A DNA stretch of 5,636 nucleotides, taken from a bacterium (GTDB lineage: Bacteria; CAIJMQ01; JAADFP01). The stretch lies in contig JALUVB010000283.1 of assembly GCA_027021085.1 (NCBI GenBank), positions 1 through 5,636 of the forward strand. Direction: 5' to 3'. The position numbers were made by a program, and so were the translations under genes. Position 1 is the stretch's first letter, and each line of letters begins with the position of its first letter. Shown here in pieces: positions 1 through 5,636 of this stretch. The notes under the pieces are model-generated. The model saw nothing but the letters and a program-made list of their open reading frames with translations, did not search any database and was not told the DNA's origin.

Positions 1-2
1 CA

Positions 3-461
3 GAAATAGTAAAGAGAGTATCAATGGATAAACTTTATTACTCTGCCCAAAATGGTAATGACTTATTTAGAAAGATTAAAATATCTCAGTGCGAGTGGAT
101 AAACCTGTTTGGTCATAGCTGGGGCAGTATAGAGATAAATGAGATGTTTAGAGATAACCCTCCTAAATGGTTTAAGAAAGTAAAGTATGTAGTATTCGCA
201 GGCTCTCCGATTGGAATGTATAGTAATGAAAATATAGTCTACACTCCTTTATTTGGATATACAACATATAATTTCTGGTCCGAAGCAGACAGGTTTAGTA
301 ATTATATTGAATCACTTGGAAATAACAACCTTCATATCTCCCATGTTGCTCATGAAGATTGGAACGATTACGAGGCTGAATCATTAAAAGACAATGAAAT
401 TGATAAGGGGGTTTTTAGAAAAAGAAAATATTATGAAGTACTGGAAATATTATTCAAATGA
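3..461 (+). CDS. Alpha/beta-hydrolase (lipase-like) domain, C-terminal part; 5' end outside window
   Basis: The reading frame is open to the left edge, so this is the 3' part of a larger gene. An ATG at 24 exists, but it would begin the protein only about 30 residues before the nucleophile elbow and lose the early strands of the fold, so I do not take it as the true start. Counting from that ATG, GHSWG lies at residues 30-34 with Ser32 the likely nucleophile, preceded by a strand-like segment (EWINLF). A second strand (KYVVFAGSP) follows, then EADRF with a possible acidic residue, and HVAHEDW with a likely catalytic histidine. The family includes esterases, lipases and phospholipases, and substrate cannot be read here. 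Overlap with a small membrane-protein gene, and Rhs tip cassettes downstream, suggest that it is the toxic tip of an Rhs-type protein whose core lies upstream. That link is inference; a free-standing hydrolase is the alternative. Confidence 0.7.
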   Translation, partial: EIVKRVSMDKLYYSAQNGNDLFRKIKISQCEWINLFGHSWGSIEINEMFRDNPPKWFKKVKYVVFAGSPIGMYSNENIVYTPLFGYTTYNFWSEADRFSNYIESLGNNNLHISHVAHEDWNDYEAESLKDNEIDKGVFRKRKYYEVLEILFK

Positions 462-780
462 ACAGGAACTAAAAACAGCTTGGATATTTTCTGCAATTAG
501 CCTTCAATGGATTTTAAGTTTATATGTCCCATTGTTAAGTTGGAGTGATCTTACGAGACTAATCTATTACGAATTACCCAGATCGATACTCGTTAGAAAG
601 ATGTCCTTCCCTATATCTTTCAACATAGTAGCAACGGTGACAATATTTCTATCTCTTTATTATAGCAGGAGAATAAAGAAAAAGAATAGAAAGTTGTTCT
701 TCATGCAAAGCATTTTGTTAGGGAGCTGGATTATAGAAATCTGTATATGGTTGTTCATCTTTGGAGTGTTTAGGCTTTAA
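433..780 (+). CDS. Small three-segment membrane protein, putative immunity partner of the hydrolase
   Basis: From the ATG at 433 this is 115 residues. Hydrophobic stretches at about 16-36, 59-78 and 91-113 predict three membrane segments, with a strongly basic loop (SRRIKKKNRK) between the second and third that should face the cytoplasm. An in-frame ATG at 394 would add 13 residues lying wholly inside the hydrolase gene. Neither start has a strong ribosome site; I prefer 433 because it leaves a shorter overlap (29 bp) with the hydrolase and puts the first membrane segment near the N-terminus. The overlap implies translational coupling. No family is recognised. A small integral membrane protein directly behind a lipase-like domain in an Rhs locus would fit an immunity protein guarding the membrane, but this rests on position only. 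Confidence 0.7.
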   Translation: MKYWKYYSNEQELKTAWIFSAISLQWILSLYVPLLSWSDLTRLIYYELPRSILVRKMSFPISFNIVATVTIFLSLYYSRRIKKKNRKLFFMQSILLGSWIIEICIWLFIFGVFRL

Positions 781-1065
781 ATGAGACACACTGCTAAGAA
801 AGGATGGCTTTTTCTCTGTGTGAGTGTTTTTCTCTCTTTACTTCAATGGTTGGCGTTTTTACTTCTCATTTTCGGTTATGAAGGACATTTCTATAAATTT
901 TTTGAGTTTATCTTTGGTAATGTTCTGCTAAATCTAATAATTTTGTCAGGATTTACATACAGTTGTACTATTGGAGTGCAATCTAGTAATTTAAAGATGA
1001 CTTCCACGAGCATAATTCTATTTCTCTCCTGGAGCACTATTATTTATGGATTAATCTGGAGATAA
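781..1065 (+). CDS. Small three-segment membrane protein, second copy of the same layout
   Basis: This encodes 94 residues. The ATG follows the preceding TAA stop with no gap, and a weak AGG lies 6 bases upstream, so it is probably read by coupling from the gene before it. Hydrophobic segments lie at about 8-32, 45-66 and 75-92, with a basic N-terminus (RHTAKKG). The three-segment layout, small size and aromatic-rich helices match the proteins at 433-780 and 1262-1588. Sequence similarity to them is low by eye and cannot be proved here. No catalytic or ligand motif is visible. It may be another immunity-type protein kept in an array behind toxin tips, or a second subunit acting with its upstream neighbour. 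Confidence 0.65.
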   Translation: MRHTAKKGWLFLCVSVFLSLLQWLAFLLLIFGYEGHFYKFFEFIFGNVLLNLIILSGFTYSCTIGVQSSNLKMTSTSIILFLSWSTIIYGLIWR

Positions 1066-1069
1066 ATAA

Positions 1070-1258
1070 ACAATAAGGGTTGGAGATTCTATTAGTAATT
1101 TCATAGAAAGTTTGTATTTACACAATCTTCACATTCCTAATGTGGCTCATGAAGATTGGAATGACTTCAGTGCTGAATCGTTGGAGAAGAATGTTATAGA
1201 TGAAGGAGTTTTTGTAAAATGGAATTATTATGATTTGTTGATACATCTTTTTAGGTGA
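1070..1258 (+). pseudogene. Remnant of a second lipase-like hydrolase tip (C-terminal end only)
   Basis: No start codon suits this stretch, and the frame is closed by TAA at 1067-1069, but it translates to a clear copy of the hydrolase C-terminus. From SNFIES to the stop it matches the end of the gene at 3-461 at 34 of 54 residues without gaps, including NLHI, VAHEDWND, AESL and GVF, and so carries the putative catalytic histidine. The nucleophile elbow and everything before it are missing. The resemblance starts near 1094 and upstream codons do not match, so the breakpoint lies about there. It ends in TGA 3 bases before the ATG of the next membrane-protein gene, the same order (hydrolase end, then small membrane protein) as at 433. 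It appears to be what remains of an older toxin/partner unit after recombination or deletion. Confidence 0.8.
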
Positions 1259-1261
1259 GGG

Positions 1262-1588
1262 ATGAGAGGTTATATTTTATTTTTGGTTGCTATGCTATTT
1301 CTTTTTGTGCTTATTTGGCCATTTGTTTCACTCTTTATTCTAGGTTCAGACCATTCTTTGGTGGGTAAACCCTTTCTATGGGATAAAATTTTCTGGTTTA
1401 TTCCCAGAAAGACATCCCCCGAAATTGCTATGTTTGTCGTAAAGTTTTTCTTTTATTCCACTATATTTTTAGCTTCACTTTTTTCCCTTCTTTACAGTGT
1501 ACAATACAGAAGGAGAGGCTTGTTGGTTGGGAATGTGATGTTGCTGGTAATATGGGCACTTCTGCTTTTCTCGGGATGGCCGAGTTAA
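1262..1588 (+). CDS. Small three-segment membrane protein behind the hydrolase remnant
   Basis: This encodes 108 residues starting 3 bases after the remnant's stop, with a purine-rich AGGTGAGGG immediately upstream that can serve as ribosome site, although part of it is very close to the ATG. Predicted membrane segments are at about 3-27, 56-80 and 86-105, with a basic loop (QYRRR) between segments two and three. That arrangement resembles the protein at 433-780, where LYYSRRIKKK occupies the same place; here it is LLYSVQYRRR. This suggests distant homology. By position it would be the cognate partner of the hydrolase whose tail survives at 1070-1258, now an orphan. Function is inferred from context only, and no known family is recognised. 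Confidence 0.7.
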   Translation: MRGYILFLVAMLFLFVLIWPFVSLFILGSDHSLVGKPFLWDKIFWFIPRKTSPEIAMFVVKFFFYSTIFLASLFSLLYSVQYRRRGLLVGNVMLLVIWALLLFSGWPS

Positions 1589-1604
1589 GTTCAATTAGAG
1601 TCCA

Positions 1605-2573
1605 GTGAATGCCAGATCTCGAGGAGCTAAAAGAAAGCAAGGGAGAAGAAGCACAGCAAATCCCCTCACCTACACCGGAAGGGAATATGATTCCTCTACC
1701 GGGCTTTACTACTACCGCGCCAGATACTATAATCCAGGAGTGGGAAGGTTTATAAGTGTGGATCCGCTGATAAGACAATTCGCCCGCTCTTATGCAGAAA
1801 GCTCTACCCTCTCTGGGGGGGCAGAAAGTTGTGGGAGTTGCGGGGGATTGGGGAGGGGGAGTGTGCCTTCTGCCTCTTCATTTTCTTCTCTTCAGATAAA
1901 ATGGCTGCATCCGTATACCTATGTAAACAACAATCCGGTGAATTACATAGATCCAGAGGGGTTGTTCTTAACATTAGGAGAGCGGTATAGAATAGTTGAG
2001 AATATGGGAGAGGCAATGTTAGGCGAATATCGTCCTGCACAGGCACAACAAGTTGATCTTAGACGAGCTGGTCGGATTGCAGGAAGTACCCTTGAGTGGT
2101 ACGGATTCACCCGGGGAGTTACCTATTACTTTACGATGAACATGTTAAACACAAGCATAACCAATGCTCTGGATGTCTTGTTGGCAAAGTGGATAACAAG
2201 CTGGTATGAGAGGATGATGATAACAAATATATTGCCCGCGGTTATCTCAGGTATAGCAAGGGGGGAATTAAAGGCAGGAAGAGAGGTAATCACACCTTCG
2301 GGACCGCACATTGAGGATGTAGGGATAGGGGAAGTATACTGGGCGATATTCTGGCCGAGTTGTGGAGGGAATGGTAAGGTTTTATTCTTCTGGAGAGCCA
2401 GGGAATTAGAGGAGGAGGCATATGAAAGGGGAGGGATAGAAAAGCCTCGTTTCAGGAGGTTTGGAATAATCCAAGATGTAAGATTTTATCCGAGGTCTAT
2501 TGGCAATCCTCAGGAAGTAAAGAGGATAGGAGTCATAGGGTGGTTATATTACGAGTTCTGGAAAAGGTATTAA
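1605..2573 (+). CDS. Rhs core tip with variable C-terminal domain (putative toxin), cassette 1
   Basis: The first 120 residues are an Rhs repeat-associated core: a basic lead (KRKQGRRS), then YTGREYD, LYYYRARYYNP, GRFISVDP, a Gly/Cys linker with CGSCGG, then YTYVNNNPVNYIDPEGL. In Rhs proteins the core ends at such a DPxGL motif, where autoproteolysis frees a variable toxin. Residues 121-322 form the variable part. It contains GRI (156-158), NMLN (179-182) and IFWPSCG (248-254), which recur in the second cassette, and I recognise no toxin fold or catalytic set. The frame opens at a stop at 1596, and the GTG at 1605 has no convincing ribosome site, so this is probably not a true N-terminus but an orphan tip lacking the YD-repeat body. 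Its 3' end overlaps the next gene by 34 bp. The core is richer in G+C than the variable part, as expected for exchangeable tips. Confidence 0.8.
   Translation: MNARSRGAKRKQGRRSTANPLTYTGREYDSSTGLYYYRARYYNPGVGRFISVDPLIRQFARSYAESSTLSGGAESCGSCGGLGRGSVPSASSFSSLQIKWLHPYTYVNNNPVNYIDPEGLFLTLGERYRIVENMGEAMLGEYRPAQAQQVDLRRAGRIAGSTLEWYGFTRGVTYYFTMNMLNTSITNALDVLLAKWITSWYERMMITNILPAVISGIARGELKAGREVITPSGPHIEDVGIGEVYWAIFWPSCGGNGKVLFFWRARELEEEAYERGGIEKPRFRRFGIIQDVRFYPRSIGNPQEVKRIGVIGWLYYEFWKRY
1634..1964 (+). repeat. Rhs core direct repeat, copy 1
   Basis: This segment is repeated at 3572-3902, offset exactly 1938 bp with no net insertion or deletion. It runs from the basic KRKQGRRS lead through DPEGL. The encoded 47 residues from ANPLTYTG to RQFARSYA are identical in both copies. 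Most changes fall in the Gly/Cys/Ser linker after them. Similarity stops abruptly after the codons for DPEGL, where the variable domains begin. Such blocks are natural sites for homologous recombination that swaps Rhs tips. Confidence 0.9.
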
Positions 2574-3499
2574 TAAATACACTTTTAATCTTTCTTCTTG
2601 TAGGGGGATATCAAGAAGCAAGAGGAGAAGAGGCATTATTTCCTCTTATTAACGGGCTTTTTAGAAGATATTTGGAAATACGTTTTTCTTTACCTCCTAT
2701 CCCAAATAGAATAAATATTGGTAATTACTTTTTAATTAATGAATCATCAAAGCATTATTTTGAGAAATTAGTAAATATGAATGCAACAGAATTATCCCAA
2801 GAAGCAACTAAAAAGGGACTAATTCTATCAGGGAAGTTTGATAGAGAAAAAATTATTTCTCTCTTAATATACCACCATTCTTCTAAATCTTCGATTTTCT
2901 GGGAATATTATCAATTCTTCCCTACGAAGCGGTATAACAAGTTTAACCGAGCTATAGGCTACAGGAAGGGAGATAAATTTATTATTGAGATATTTACAAT
3001 AGGGGGAAAGAAAGCTTTCGAGCGTAGGCTAATACCACTTAATTTCAGGAAAGATGGGAATATCTGGAGCTTTAATGATATAGAAGAATATGGAGATCGT
3101 TTAAAAATAGGGATAGCCTCAGGGATACAGGAATTCACGGTAAAGATAGATAAAAAGATAGTGGGGAGAAAATTCAAGGGGAGGAAGGTAACTCTTTATG
3201 AAGTAATAAGTCCTTCCCGGATAGAAGATCTCTCTTACTTCTGGTATTCTCCAGAGTGTGGTTTAGTAGAGTCTGGGGACAAAAGTTGGGGGCGGATGGT
3301 TCTAATAGAATACTTTCGTCCTGACTTAAAAAAGGGCTGGAGGATAAAGCTTCCTTCAAAAATTATAAAAAGTCTTTATTCTTTCGGAGAGGAATCGCTT
3401 AATAAGAAAATTCGGGACGAAGTAGAGAAAGCCTGGGAAGAGAAAGGATTTAAAGTATTCTATCAACAGGAATGGCCGGAGGAACAAACACAGAAATAA
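2540..3499 (+). CDS. Secreted FPLxxG-motif protein, putative partner/immunity protein of cassette 1
   Basis: This encodes 319 residues from a GTG at 2540, chosen because AGGATAGGAG ends 7 bases upstream and because it gives an intact signal peptide: a basic start, a hydrophobic core (LINTLLIFLLVGG) and a likely cleavage near residue 29 (EARG/EE). No lipobox cysteine is present, so a soluble periplasmic or exported protein is expected. The mature part opens with LFPLING..RRY (33-44), resembling the FPLxxGxxWxY signature of several exported beta-rich bacterial proteins. SLLIY lies at 107-111, a WYSPECGLVE segment at 235-244 and LIEYFRPD at 255-262. All of these have counterparts in the protein at 4421-5395. 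Its start lies 34 bp inside the tip gene, implying coupled translation. An immunity role is inferred from position and from parallel divergence with the tip; it could instead be a secreted effector partner. Confidence 0.75.
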   Translation: MVILRVLEKVLINTLLIFLLVGGYQEARGEEALFPLINGLFRRYLEIRFSLPPIPNRINIGNYFLINESSKHYFEKLVNMNATELSQEATKKGLILSGKFDREKIISLLIYHHSSKSSIFWEYYQFFPTKRYNKFNRAIGYRKGDKFIIEIFTIGGKKAFERRLIPLNFRKDGNIWSFNDIEEYGDRLKIGIASGIQEFTVKIDKKIVGRKFKGRKVTLYEVISPSRIEDLSYFWYSPECGLVESGDKSWGRMVLIEYFRPDLKKGWRIKLPSKIIKSLYSFGEESLNKKIRDEVEKAWEEKGFKVFYQQEWPEEQTQK

Positions 3500-3563
3500 G
3501 GCATAAAAGAAGAAAAAAATTTTATTATTAAAATATTAAAAGCTTCCAGCCTGGGGGGAAAGA

Positions 3564-4424
3564 ATGATGGGAAAGCGAGGGAGAAGAAGCATAGCAAATC
3601 CCCTCACCTACACCGGAAGGGAGTATGATTCCTCTACCGGACTTTACTACTACCGGGCAAGATACTATAATCCAGGAGTGGGAAGATTCATCTCCGTTGA
3701 CCCACTGATTAGGCAATTCGCCCGCTCTTATGCGGGAAGCTCTGCCCTTTCTGGGGGTTCCGGAGGTTGTGGGAGCTGCGGGGGATTGGGGAGGGGGAGT
3801 ATTCCGCAGGTATCCTCTCTTCCCTCAACCCCTCTCCGCTGGCTGCATCCGTATACCTATGTAAACAACAATCCGGTAAACTATGTGGATCCGGAGGGGT
3901 TGTGGATAAGTAGAGGAGAGTTTTATTGGCTTATGCTGAGAAGCTCCCAACAAATTAAAGAATATCTTATAGTCCCCTTTACAGAAGCGGAAAGAATTCC
4001 AGAACTTTGGCCTTTTGGAAGGACAGGAAGGATAACGCAATCTTTCGCAAACAGAATCCTTGGAAAGATTTTTTTCTATAATATGGCAAATCAAATTCCT
4101 CTACCAAAGTGGGCGGGGAAAATTAAAGATTTGGCCCAAAAAATTTACCAATTACTTAATTCTGTTACTAAAAAAAGGATAGAATATGCTAAGGTAGAAG
4201 TCCCATCGTGGAAAGCTACGATACTTATAGCTTGGGACAGATGTGGAGAAATAAGAATGCCGGTATTGTGGTATTCAGAGGAGGGAGAAAACCCCTGGGG
4301 ATATAAGGCGTTTATAGTTGACCTCTGGTCAAAGACTCCAAAAGATATTTCTAAGGTATGGCCTTCAAAGTATAATATAAATCTTCTATATTATTATCCC
4401 CCAGAAGCACTGAAACGAAAATGA
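3564..4424 (+). CDS. Rhs core tip with variable C-terminal domain (putative toxin), cassette 2
   Basis: Residues 1-113 are the Rhs core, nearly identical to that of the first cassette through RQFARSYA, with the same CGSCGG linker and the final YVDPEGL. Residues 114-286 are the variable domain. It has little overall likeness to that of cassette 1 but shares GRI (155-157), NMAN (173-176) and IAWDRCG (222-228) followed by a VL hydrophobic pair, which suggests a common, fast-diverging fold. I do not recognise it. The ATG at 3564 is preceded by a GGGGGGAAAG stretch that could act as a ribosome site, so this tip might be translated by itself, but the frame opens only at 3540 and no YD-repeat body precedes it. 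The last codons overlap the next gene as ATGA. Most likely it is an orphan tip awaiting recombination with a full-length rhs gene. Confidence 0.8.
   Translation: MMGKRGRRSIANPLTYTGREYDSSTGLYYYRARYYNPGVGRFISVDPLIRQFARSYAGSSALSGGSGGCGSCGGLGRGSIPQVSSLPSTPLRWLHPYTYVNNNPVNYVDPEGLWISRGEFYWLMLRSSQQIKEYLIVPFTEAERIPELWPFGRTGRITQSFANRILGKIFFYNMANQIPLPKWAGKIKDLAQKIYQLLNSVTKKRIEYAKVEVPSWKATILIAWDRCGEIRMPVLWYSEEGENPWGYKAFIVDLWSKTPKDISKVWPSKYNINLLYYYPPEALKRK
3572..3902 (+). repeat. Rhs core direct repeat, copy 2
   Basis: This is the second copy of the segment at 1634-1964, collinear with it over its whole length. Nucleotide identity is highest from the AGGGAGAAGAAGCA lead through CGCCCGCTCTTATGC, and again in the stretch encoding LHPYTYVNNNPVNY. 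The part encoding the Ser/Pro-rich linker is the most changed. Sequence after GAGGGGTTG differs completely between the copies. Confidence 0.9.
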
Positions 4425-5395
4425 AAAAAAGTACTTTAATAATCCTATTTTCAATTCTTTCTTTGACGGTATCTTATACCAAAACAATAGGAGAATATCC
4501 AAAAACGGGGAAAGTGATAAATTCTTGGGAGGGTGAACTTTTTCCGTTAATAAATGGTACATATTGGAGATATGTTAACCAGGTAATAGATAAAGATGGG
4601 AAAATTTATGATTTAGATGTATATAAATATCTTCTAATAAGTAGCTCAAGCTATGAATATTATAAAAGAGCAGAGAAATTCTCAAAAGAAGAAATACTCC
4701 AATTGCTGGCTTCCATATATAAAAAATCCAGAAAAGAGATTTTCCATTTAAAGAAAGAACAGCTTTTAAGTCTTCTTATTTATAATTTCGAGCCAAAACC
4801 AGCTGGACCTTTTTATGTATTGCTGTATAAAGACGGGAAAGAAAAGTCCTCTGAAGGTAGAATAGAAATAAAAAGGGAGGGGAAATTTTTAGTCCGTTCT
4901 ACTGTCCATATAAATTACATTAAAAAAGGAGAAAAGCAGATAAAGAGAATTTGGTGGGGAAAGTATCTACCTATAGGAAGGGTAAGTATTGGTCAAAAAT
5001 GGACAAGTGGGAGAAACTCTGGGGATATAGATAAGAGCAAGAACTCTTCAAAGTGGGAGATAGAGTACGAAATTATAGGGAGTGATGTACGAGAAATAGG
5101 TGTAGATAAATTTATATGTTATATAGTAGGATGGTGGACTCTGTCGAAGAAAGATGGGAAATATGAAAAAATAAATTCTTCTCCAAGTCTTAAAATGTGG
5201 ATAGCCCCTAATATTGGAATAGTGGTTGAGGCCAATAACCCACAAGAAAAAATTATAAATAGAGATATTCTTATCGAATACTACCGTCCGGATAAAAATT
5301 TCTGGTGGTATACTTCAGAGAAAATAGTGCCAGATATTCCTCCTTATGTAAAAGGAGTGGATAGAAGGCCCTATCCTCGCCTTACTGATGATTAG
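4421..5395 (+). CDS. Secreted FPLxxG-motif protein, putative partner/immunity protein of cassette 2
   Basis: This encodes 324 residues. The ATG overlaps the stop of the tip gene as ATGA, a classic coupling arrangement, and no good ribosome site is visible. The N-terminus is a signal peptide (MKKS, then LIILFSILSLTVS) with probable cleavage near residues 18-24 and no lipobox cysteine. Matching the protein at 2540-3499 in order are LFPLING..WRY (40-51), a YLLIS..SYEYY stretch (70-81), SLLIY (117-121), WIAPNIGIVVE (260-270) and LIEYYRPD (284-291). The two are therefore diverged homologues. Many Lys, Tyr and Trp residues alternate with hydrophobic ones, which suggests a beta-rich mature domain. 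Being exported, it would meet its target or toxin in the periplasm or outside the cell. An immunity role is inferred from gene order alone; the biochemical function is unknown. Confidence 0.75.
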   Translation: MKKSTLIILFSILSLTVSYTKTIGEYPKTGKVINSWEGELFPLINGTYWRYVNQVIDKDGKIYDLDVYKYLLISSSSYEYYKRAEKFSKEEILQLLASIYKKSRKEIFHLKKEQLLSLLIYNFEPKPAGPFYVLLYKDGKEKSSEGRIEIKREGKFLVRSTVHINYIKKGEKQIKRIWWGKYLPIGRVSIGQKWTSGRNSGDIDKSKNSSKWEIEYEIIGSDVREIGVDKFICYIVGWWTLSKKDGKYEKINSSPSLKMWIAPNIGIVVEANNPQEKIINRDILIEYYRPDKNFWWYTSEKIVPDIPPYVKGVDRRPYPRLTDD

Positions 5396-5398
5396 TAA

Positions 5399-5636
5399 TA
5401 CCCTGGCATGGAAGATACTAATCTCTCTCCCCCCACCCTCATAACCCGCTACACCTATAACAACGCCCACCAGTTAACCCAGAAAGAAAGATTTTTCCAG
5501 GCAGGGAGAAAAAAAACCATCCCTCTCCCTACCACCCTGTTCTCTTATGACGGAGACGGAAACCTGGTAGGGGAAGAAAAGTGGGCAAAAAATGTCTCCT
5601 TGAATAAAAAGGCATACCTCTGGGATTATGAAAACA
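5399..5636 (+). CDS. YD-repeat (Rhs) fragment, running off the right end
   Basis: The frame opens right after the TAA at 5396-5398 and remains open to the window edge. An ATG at 5408 is available, but no ribosome site precedes it. The translation shows YD-type repeat units: RYTYNNAHQLTQ, then LFSYDGDGNLVGEE, then YLWDYEN, the usual lead into an Rhs core. It is more C-rich than the gene before it, like the other Rhs core segments. It begins in the middle of the repeat region, only 3 bp after the last stop, so it lacks the N-terminal body a working Rhs protein needs. It is likely the start of a third displaced tip cassette, longer on its 5' side than the other two. A core and another variable domain should follow outside the window. 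Confidence 0.75.

Noticed and set aside
24-26. ATG as the start of a complete 145-residue hydrolase
   Set aside because: The frame stays open to the left edge and the fold would lack its first strands before GHSWG; a weak AGAGAG upstream is not enough.
1605-1607. GTG as the genuine start of the first Rhs tip protein
   Set aside because: No ribosome site at suitable distance, and the protein would begin within the part of an Rhs protein that normally follows a long repeat body.
1461-1778. Minus-strand open frame whose product shares SHSWIIVS and PSGVGEGIC with another minus-strand frame at 3528-3716
   Set aside because: The likeness is only the antisense reading of the two Rhs core repeats; the + strand frame has clear Rhs motifs.
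3519-3534. Perfect inverted repeat ATTTTA-TTAT-TAAAAT between the first partner gene and the second cassette, considered as a terminator
   Set aside because: The stem is 6 A/T pairs only and no T-run suited to a + strand terminator follows; likely chance in an AT-rich gap.
1601-3549. TCCAG shared just before both cassettes, considered as a recombination or attachment site
   Set aside because: Five bases only, at a different offset (1944) from the core repeat (1938); not distinguishable from chance.
3825-4094. Minus-strand open frame inside the second cassette
   Set aside because: It lies opposite the core and variable domain, has no recognisable domain or ribosome site, and is explained as a shadow.

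Overview
The window is an AT-rich bacterial accessory locus with every supported gene on the + strand. It reads as a row of Rhs/YD-repeat C-terminal 'tip' cassettes, each a short conserved Rhs core joined to a variable C-terminal domain and followed by a partner gene. The host cannot be named. Frequent AGA/AGG arginine and ATA isoleucine codons, Sec-type signal peptides and Rhs proteins fit a Gram-negative-type bacterium, perhaps an uncultured or thermophilic lineage, but this is a weak inference.

Left part (1-1588): the 3' end of an alpha/beta-hydrolase (GHSWG nucleophile elbow, late histidine) runs in from outside the window. Two small proteins of three predicted membrane segments follow, overlapping or abutting. 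Next is a 63-codon remnant that repeats the C-terminal end of the same hydrolase (34 of 54 residues identical), then a third three-segment membrane protein. This looks like a lipase-like toxin, its membrane immunity-type partners, and the debris of a second, related toxin/partner unit.

Middle and right part (1589-5395): two successive cassettes of the same design. Each has an about 331-bp Rhs core segment (copies offset by exactly 1938 bp with no net indel, 47 consecutive residues identical) ending in DPEGL, then a variable C-terminal domain of 202 or 173 residues, then an overlapping gene for a secreted protein of about 320 residues with an FPLxxG..(W/R)RY motif. The two C-terminal domains are strongly diverged but share sparse motifs (GRI, NMxN, IxWxxCG). 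The two secreted proteins are diverged in the same way. This suggests a co-diversifying toxin/immunity-type pair that I do not recognise as a named family.

Right edge (5399-5636): YD-repeat sequence of another Rhs unit begins 3 bp after the last gene and runs out of the window. Neither core cassette has the long YD-repeat body a full Rhs protein needs, so they are best read as orphan tips that could be exchanged into a full-length rhs gene by recombination through the shared core. Promoters, terminators, RNA genes, insertion sequences and CRISPR arrays were not found.
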